Shown: in pieces, positions 15,551-20,507 of the stretch
Position numbering within the stretch: the stretch's first letter is position 1
Layout: each line of letters begins with the position of its first letter
Assembly: GCA_947177605.1 (NCBI GenBank)
Contig: CAMWUX010000001.1
Location: forward strand, 1-20,507
Direction of reading: 5' to 3'
Length of the DNA stretch: 20,507 nucleotides
Source of the DNA: an uncultured Porphyromonadaceae bacterium
Lineage (GTDB): Bacteria; Bacteroidota; Bacteroidia; Bacteroidales; Muribaculaceae
The notes under the pieces: generated by a model
Database searches by the model: none
Told to the model about the DNA's origin: nothing
The model's input: only the letters and a program-made list of their open reading frames with translations
Position numbers and translations under genes: made by a program

Positions 15551-15559
15551 GCAAATTTA
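15551..15559 (-). promoter_or_regulatory. Candidate -7 box for surE-queA
   Basis: Minus-strand TAAATTTGC is a full match to the Bacteroidetes -7 consensus TAnnTTTGY. It lies only 18 bp before the surE ATG, so the leader would be very short. No clear -33 TTTG is present 19-20 bp further up. Confidence 0.45.
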
Positions 15560-15593
15560 TAAAATTATATACATTTTATAGGTTTCGATTGTT

Positions 15594-15602
15594 TATCTTT
15601 GT
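15594..15602 (+). promoter_or_regulatory. Candidate -7 box for the DUF4293 gene
   Basis: TATCTTTGT is a full match to TAnnTTTGY, 45 bp before the DUF4293 ATG. A TTTT stretch at 15574-15577 is the closest thing to a -33 TTTG but is spaced slightly short. It lies 34 bp from the divergent surE box. Confidence 0.55.
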
Positions 15603-15647
15603 GAGTGAGATAAACATCCTTATAACCGAAATACAACATTTATTCTT

Positions 15648-16100
15648 ATGCAAATCCAAAGAATTCAGACTCTTATGCTGGTGCTGGCGATTGCCGCACT
15701 GATTGTGTTCCTTTATGTGCCCTACGGATATTGGGACATCGAGCTCACGGCCGGCGGTGAGGCTATGCCGCAGATGATTGCTTGCGGCCAACCCGTGATG
15801 CTGTGGTTTACGGTGCTTACCTGCGTCGTGATACTCTGCTCGATATTCCTCTACAATAAAATGCCGCTCCAGAAGAGTCTCGTAGCCATCGCATCAGTGA
15901 TGGTGGTGGCTCTTGCGTGTGTGGTGGTCTACAATCTCACCCGTCCGGTTGAGATCGCTACCGCAGAGGTGACTTCCATGACTCCCGCATGGGGTATCGG
16001 CGGACTGATGCTCGTGGCCGCTCTGGTGGCTCTGGTAGCCGCCTACCGCGGTATTTCCCGCGACCAGAAACTGCTGCGCTCCTACAATTCGCTACGCTAA
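15648..16100 (+). CDS. DUF4293 small membrane protein
   Basis: This 150-residue inner-membrane protein has four predicted membrane segments, at about residues 8-26, 50-68, 77-97 and 113-132. The start MQIQRIQTLMLVLA is the typical opening of the DUF4293 family of Bacteroidota, whose function is unknown. The C-terminus is short and basic (RSYNSLR) and probably cytosolic. It is the only plus-strand gene in the window. It is transcribed alone from its own promoter, divergent from surE and convergent with murF-alr. Confidence 0.87.
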   Translation: MQIQRIQTLMLVLAIAALIVFLYVPYGYWDIELTAGGEAMPQMIACGQPVMLWFTVLTCVVILCSIFLYNKMPLQKSLVAIASVMVVALACVVVYNLTRPVEIATAEVTSMTPAWGIGGLMLVAALVALVAAYRGISRDQKLLRSYNSLR

Positions 16101-16115
16101 GCTATAGCCCATGTG

Positions 16116-16143
16116 GCGCGTCTACTCTCGGTAGTAGACGCGC
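16116..16143. terminator. Perfect hairpin between convergent DUF4293 and murF-alr
   Basis: GCGCGTCTACT (16116-16126) and AGTAGACGCGC (16133-16143) form a perfect 11-bp stem around a 6-nt loop. The stem contains the murF-alr stop codon (16122-16124) and its last codons. It lies 15 bp past the DUF4293 stop. No U tract follows on either strand. A shared bidirectional terminator or mRNA end-stabilising structure is likely. Confidence 0.6.
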
Positions 16144-18599
16144 TTCACGCGGGTACTCACCGAAGTGAGTATCTCGTAGGGGATCGTCTGCAGAGCATCG
16201 GCGAGTTCGCTTACCGGTACCTGCTGGCCGAATATCTCCACGCGGTCGCCCACGGTGCAATCCACGTCGGTTACGTCTATCATGCAGGCATCCATACAGA
16301 TATTGCCTATCGTCGGACATCGTTTGCCTCCTACCAATACTTTCATAGCACCATTGCCGAGATGGCGGTTTATGCCGTCGGCATACCCCACGGGGATCGT
16401 GGCAATACGCGACGGACGCTTCACCACACCGCGGCGGTTGTAGCCGATCGTGATACCCGGCTCCCATTCCTTGATGGCAATGATAGTGGTGGAGAGTGTC
16501 GACACCGGACGCAGACCGGCCTGCGATCCGTCATTCATCGTCGGTATGCCGTAGAGGCATATACCGAGGCGCACCAGATCATGCTGATGCTCGGGGAAGC
16601 GGGTGATGCCGGTGGAGTTGAGGATATGGCGCAATATATAATGTGAGAACCCGCTCTGGAGCTTGTCGCAGCAGCGGTCGAAGAGCTCGAATTGCGAGCG
16701 TGTGTAGTCATCCATCTCGGGATCGTCAGCTGCGGCAAGATGACTGAATACTGAGGCCGGACGGATCACTTTTTGTCGGCGCAGTATGTCCACGAGTGCG
16801 GGGATGTCGCGCTCAAGAAAGCCGAGACGGTGCATACCGGTGTCGAGCTTGATGTGCACCGGGTAGTCGGTGATACCATACTTCTCCCCCTCGCGGATTA
16901 TCTCGTGGAGGATATCGAAAGTATATATCTCCGGCTCAAGATTGTAGGCAAACATTGTGCGGTAGTTGACCACCTTGGGGTTGAGCACCATGATAGGCAT
17001 CGTGATGCCTGCCTTGCGCAGATCCACACCCTCATCGAGCACGGCTACGGCCAGATATGCAGCGCCCTGCGATTGGAGCGTCTTGGCCAGCTCATATGAT
17101 CCGGCGCCGTAACCCGAAGCCTTGACCATACATACTATACCGGTAGTGGGGCGCACCATCGAGCGAAACATATTGAAGTTGTGGACCACGGAGTCGAGGT
17201 TGACTTCGAGGATCGTCTCGTGCTGGCGTGCTTCCAGATAGTCGGCTATCATCTCGAAATGAAATTCCGGAGCGCCCTTTATGAGGATTAGTTCGGAGTC
17301 GAAATCGTCGGTCGACACAGAGGAGAGGAACGTGGCGGTATCGGGGTAGAATGTAGCCTCGGGCGGAAAATATTTTGCGCAGGCCGAGATCTCCGGACCG
17401 ATGCCGATGATGCGCGACAGACGGCGCTGACGCAGCAGCTGGGCCACGTCGCTGTAGAGATGTTCAGGCGTGAGAGTCTCGTGCATCACATCGGAGAGGA
17501 TAATGGTGGCGGTGCGCATCGCTGTACGTCGGCGCGCCATGAAGTCGAGCGCAGGCGGAAGCGAATGCAGGTCGGAGGTGTAGGAGTCGTAGATCAGCAT
17601 GCAGTCGTTGACGCCTTCGATCACATTGAGTCGTGTGCCTACGGCGCTCAGCGTGGCCATGCGTTCGGCGATCACCTCGGCCGGTGTGCCAAGATAGAGC
17701 ATCAGTGCCAGACAGCTCACCGCGTTCTGTATGTCGGCACGCGACAGAAACGGTATCGTCGTGCTGCCGTCAGTACCGAGATAGCGGTAGTCGATAGTGG
17801 TATTGGAGCCTACGGAGCGGAGTGCGCGTATATAGAGCGGTGCACCGGCATCGGCCATCGACCAGCCAAGTGCGGCCCCGCGCAGGGTAGTGCGCTCTAT
17901 GCATTCAGCTACCACGGGATCGTCGGCGCAGTAGATCACACAGCGGCAATCCTTCATAAGCTGCAGCTTCTCAGTGCATTTGTGAGCCATAGAGCGGAAG
18001 CCCTCGCTATGTTCGGCGTTGATATTGGTGATGATACCGATATCAGGCAGAATCATCGACTGCAGGCGTGCCATCTCGCCGGTGCGCGATATGCCGGCCT
18101 CGACGATAGCGGTTTCTGTCTCCGGCGATATCTCCCAGAGCGACAGAGCCACACCTATCTGCGAGTTGAAACTGCGTGGACTGCGCACCACCTTCGAGTC
18201 CGGTTCGAGCAGATGATACAGCCATTCCTTCACCGTGGTCTTGCCGCGGCTGCCGGTTATGGCTATGGTGAGGCCGTGGAAACTTTTGCGGTGTTCGCGG
18301 GCTATGGTCTGCAGGGCATCTTTCACGTCGGGCACCACGAAGAAGTCGGCATCGCGTATAGCGCTCATCTCTTCGGTGATGCGGCTTACGCAGAAAGCCC
18401 TCACGCCTTTGTGGTATAGATCGGCCACATAGTTGTGGCCGTCGTTGGTCGAGGTGGTCAGTGCGAAAAAGAGAGATTCGTCGGCGTCGGTAAGCGAACG
18501 GCTGTCAGTGAGCAGGGTCGTGATACGTCGTGAAGGCGACATAGGTATTACCGGCTGTCGCAGGATTTGGGCGAGTTGTGCCAGAGTGTATGAAGTCAT
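16122..18599 (-). CDS. Fused MurF ligase - alanine racemase (D-Ala-D-Ala adding enzyme / Alr)
   Basis: This 825-residue cytosolic fusion makes two peptidoglycan precursor steps. The MurF half (1 to about 455) adds D-Ala-D-Ala to UDP-MurNAc-tripeptide. It has an ATP loop GSRGKTT (116-122), TNINAEHSEGF (191-201) and K211, possibly the carbamylated Lys. DSYTSDLHS (338-346) stands in place of the usual DSYNANPDS. The racemase half (about 462-825) is a fold-type III PLP enzyme: K493 in MVKASGYGAG is the PLP lysine, GYN (719-721) is near the catalytic Tyr, and IPVGYADGINRHL and GNICMDACMIDVTD follow. This fusion is normal for Bacteroidota. The ATG overlaps the GSCFA stop by 4 bp, so translation is probably coupled. 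Confidence 0.96.
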   Translation of the reverse strand: MTSYTLAQLAQILRQPVIPMSPSRRITTLLTDSRSLTDADESLFFALTTSTNDGHNYVADLYHKGVRAFCVSRITEEMSAIRDADFFVVPDVKDALQTIAREHRKSFHGLTIAITGSRGKTTVKEWLYHLLEPDSKVVRSPRSFNSQIGVALSLWEISPETETAIVEAGISRTGEMARLQSMILPDIGIITNINAEHSEGFRSMAHKCTEKLQLMKDCRCVIYCADDPVVAECIERTTLRGAALGWSMADAGAPLYIRALRSVGSNTTIDYRYLGTDGSTTIPFLSRADIQNAVSCLALMLYLGTPAEVIAERMATLSAVGTRLNVIEGVNDCMLIYDSYTSDLHSLPPALDFMARRRTAMRTATIILSDVMHETLTPEHLYSDVAQLLRQRRLSRIIGIGPEISACAKYFPPEATFYPDTATFLSSVSTDDFDSELILIKGAPEFHFEMIADYLEARQHETILEVNLDSVVHNFNMFRSMVRPTTGIVCMVKASGYGAGSYELAKTLQSQGAAYLAVAVLDEGVDLRKAGITMPIMVLNPKVVNYRTMFAYNLEPEIYTFDILHEIIREGEKYGITDYPVHIKLDTGMHRLGFLERDIPALVDILRRQKVIRPASVFSHLAAADDPEMDDYTRSQFELFDRCCDKLQSGFSHYILRHILNSTGITRFPEHQHDLVRLGICLYGIPTMNDGSQAGLRPVSTLSTTIIAIKEWEPGITIGYNRRGVVKRPSRIATIPVGYADGINRHLGNGAMKVLVGGKRCPTIGNICMDACMIDVTDVDCTVGDRVEIFGQQVPVSELADALQTIPYEILTSVSTRVKRVYYRE

Positions 18600-19570
18600 G
18601 ACGAAAAATTGTGATTCCGGAGCAGTCGCCGCAGGGCGCTCTCCACAGTTGGGTATTTCAATATTATTTCGTCGGCCAGCTTCAGGGTATTTGCTCGGAA
18701 ACGGTCGAATTCTTCTTGATTGGCGGTAAGTCTGCGGTGCGCGAGGCGTCTGACGAGTTTCGCGCAGTCGCGGGCCATAGTCTTGGTCGGCTCGCTGAAG
18801 AAGCAGTCGGCGAATCGTTCATAGACGATATCGGCGGCTACCGGGGAGGGGTGAGCCATATCTGCGGCATAGAAGCGATAGTCGCGGAGTTCGTCGCACA
18901 CCACTTCGTAAGCAGGAAAATAGTGCGCTTCATCTATACCTGCCGCAGCGAGATGGAGAGTGGATTTGGATAGGGTATTGGTGTGCGCTCCGTCGGAGAG
19001 ATGTCGGATGGGGCTGACGGTCAGCCATACCTGAGCAGAGGGATTGACAGAGCGGATTGCGTCCATGCAGCCCTGAAGCGCCTCGGTAGCTTCCTCGACC
19101 GAGAGCATACGGCGGTCGAATAGCTGCTGCGGCATCTTGTGGCAATTAGCCACTACCGAGCCGTCGGCGCGCAATCGGTACACCATCGCCGTGCCGAGCG
19201 TGAGAAAGATATGGGAAGCGCGTCGAAGAGCCTGCGCACCTTCTGCGAGTGCGCAGTTGATGGCGCCCAGAGTATCGTCGGCGGTCGTGCGCGATAGGCT
19301 CGAATGACAGAGGAAACTATGATAGAGGCCTCCATACTGCGTGAGGTCAGCTTCCTTAAAGGATTCACCCGAGGCCATCGCTTCGAGGCACCGCCGGATA
19401 CTTACAGGATTGTAGAGCGTGCCGAGTGGATTGGCCGTGACATCGAAAAGCTGCGACTGCATACGCTCCGCCATCGAATCGCTGAAGCAGGAACCTAAAA
19501 GCATCACGGGGGTATCGTGGCGGATATCGCTGGATGCTTTCTCGATTTCGACGGGCGTGAACAACTGCAT
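18596..19570 (-). CDS. GSCFA domain protein (SGNH-hydrolase-like)
   Basis: This 324-residue protein belongs to the GSCFA family (PF08885), which is related to SGNH esterases. The family motif appears as LLGSCFSDSMAERM (25-38), with S27 as the presumed nucleophile. DMAHPS (237-242) contributes the distal Asp/His pair (D237, H240). FLTLGTAMVYR (122-132) and VWLTVSPIRH (181-190) are the middle blocks. No signal peptide is seen, so a cytosolic place is likely. The substrate is unknown. It lies 5 bp after the OmpA-family gene and overlaps murF-alr by 4 bp (18596-18599). An esterase or acyl-transfer role connected to the envelope is suggested only by context. Confidence 0.9.
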   Translation of the reverse strand: MQLFTPVEIEKASSDIRHDTPVMLLGSCFSDSMAERMQSQLFDVTANPLGTLYNPVSIRRCLEAMASGESFKEADLTQYGGLYHSFLCHSSLSRTTADDTLGAINCALAEGAQALRRASHIFLTLGTAMVYRLRADGSVVANCHKMPQQLFDRRMLSVEEATEALQGCMDAIRSVNPSAQVWLTVSPIRHLSDGAHTNTLSKSTLHLAAAGIDEAHYFPAYEVVCDELRDYRFYAADMAHPSPVAADIVYERFADCFFSEPTKTMARDCAKLVRRLAHRRLTANQEEFDRFRANTLKLADEIILKYPTVESALRRLLRNHNFSS

Positions 19571-19575
19571 GGCTA

Positions 19576-20507
19576 TCAGTCGACGGCTATTACATTGAAT
19601 TCAGTTCTACGGTTGATCTGATCGGCTGCCTCGCGGTCTGCTTCCTCGGGTAGGGCGAGAATGAATTCTTCGGTCAGTTCGTCGCCCTCCTTGAATTGCG
19701 GATAGAGACGTGCCACGCGCTTAGTCACTACCTTTGGCTTCGACTTGCCGTAGCCCTGATACTGCAGTCGGTCGGGCACAATACCGGCCTCGATAAGATA
19801 GTCGACTACGGCCTTGGCTCGGCGGTGCGACAGATCAAGATTATACTCTTCGCCGCCGATGCGGTCAGTGTGCGAAGTCATCTGGATCGATATATTGGGA
19901 TTGTCGTTGAGCAGCTCCACAAGTTCGTCGAGAGCCTCCGTAGATTCGGGGCGCAGGGTAGCGCGGTCGAAGTCATAGAAGATATTCTCCACGATATTGG
20001 GCTTGGAGAGAGAGGCGAGCATGAAGTCGAGGCCATACTCTGCATCCACTTCGGCTGTATCGGTGGCAAATTCGAGTTTGGCATTGAGGAAGCCCTTGGC
20101 GCCCGCCATCATGGCGTAGCTCACGCCACGCGATAGGGGGAAAGAGAATGAGCCGTCGTTGCGGGTCACGGTGCGCTGATTGGAGCCGTCATTGCCTACG
20201 ATACGTACCACCGCCGAGGCGATAGGCTCTTCGTCGAGGTCGGTCACATACCCGTTGAGCACGATCTTGAGATCGGGCAATTCAAACGAAAACAGGTGAT
20301 CGTAGCCGCGTGCGTCGTCGCGGTTGGAGCTGAAGTAGCCCGCCGGGATTGACGACGATGGATCGAACGTGATGCCGAAGTCATCGGAAGGGGAGTTGAC
20401 CGGCGAGCCCATATTGGCCACATCCCAATGGCCGTCGGGTCGGAGGGTGGCGCGGAATATGTCGAGCCCCCCCATGCCGGGATGACCGTCGGAAGCGAAG
20501 TACATTC
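19576..20507 (-). CDS. PorE-like OmpA family protein, C-terminal part (5' end outside window)
   Basis: The last 310 residues or so of an outer-membrane-associated, peptidoglycan-binding protein are present; the frame enters from beyond 20507. Domains in order: the end of a PD40/WD40-like propeller (MYFASDGHPGMGGLDIF; SNRDDARGYDHLF), a carboxypeptidase-regulatory-like beta domain (about 78-150) and an OmpA C-terminal domain. The OmpA domain begins near IFYDFDRATLRPES and carries TSHTDRIGGEEYN, LDLSHRRAKAVVDYL, YGKSKP and NRRTEF. This is the order found in PorE (PG1058) of the type IX secretion system, but homologues also occur in species without that system. The ATG at 20503-20505 is internal, not the real start. 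Confidence 0.9.
   Translation of the reverse strand, partial: MYFASDGHPGMGGLDIFRATLRPDGHWDVANMGSPVNSPSDDFGITFDPSSSIPAGYFSSNRDDARGYDHLFSFELPDLKIVLNGYVTDLDEEPIASAVVRIVGNDGSNQRTVTRNDGSFSFPLSRGVSYAMMAGAKGFLNAKLEFATDTAEVDAEYGLDFMLASLSKPNIVENIFYDFDRATLRPESTEALDELVELLNDNPNISIQMTSHTDRIGGEEYNLDLSHRRAKAVVDYLIEAGIVPDRLQYQGYGKSKPKVVTKRVARLYPQFKEGDELTEEFILALPEEADREAADQINRRTEFNVIAVD

Noticed and set aside
1..20507. Mobile elements, CRISPR, tRNA, rRNA, toxin-antitoxin or defence genes
   Set aside because: I looked on both strands and found no transposase, integrase, repeat array, RNA gene or defence signature; gaps are short and genes are conserved core families.

Overview
The window reads as a stretch of chromosome from a member of the Bacteroidota, order Bacteroidales. 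A gut lineage such as Muribaculaceae is plausible, but that is an inference. The evidence is a set of families typical of the phylum (fused MurF-alanine racemase, GSCFA protein, DUF3078, DUF5683, DUF4293, PorE-like OmpA protein) and several -7 promoter boxes resembling the Bacteroidetes consensus TAnnTTTGY. Eighteen protein genes are seen, and all but one lie on the minus strand. There is no tRNA, rRNA, CRISPR array, insertion sequence or phage gene. Genes are tightly packed; the longest gap between genes is about 153 bp.

Reading in the direction of transcription (high to low coordinates): the 3' part of a PorE-like OmpA lipoprotein-type gene, a GSCFA protein and the fused murF-alr form a cell-envelope and peptidoglycan group (20507-16122). 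It meets the only plus-strand gene, DUF4293 (15648-16100), tail to tail over a perfect 11-bp hairpin. surE and a long, divergent queA follow (15532-13513), divergent from DUF4293. Next comes parA-parB-DUF5683-mltD (13359-9070), which joins chromosome segregation with a LysM lytic transglycosylase; a hairpin lies between parB and DUF5683. Then comes a compact run of DUF3078 barrel protein, two small exported proteins of unknown function, a Crp/Fnr-type regulator and a MATE exporter (8999-4582). Three of its four junctions overlap. Last is the cytoplasmic glycogen/alpha-glucan set: debranching enzyme, GT4 starch-synthase-like glycosyltransferase, and a GH57 alpha-amylase cut by the window end (4477-1).

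Most of this is conserved core genome. The stretches least explained by known biology are: the overlapping DUF3078-exported-exported-Crp/Fnr-MATE run; the repeated ATTGTT motifs in front of parAB; the hairpin inside the par operon; the insertion-bearing QueA paralogue; and an Asn in place of an expected Asp in the debranching enzyme.
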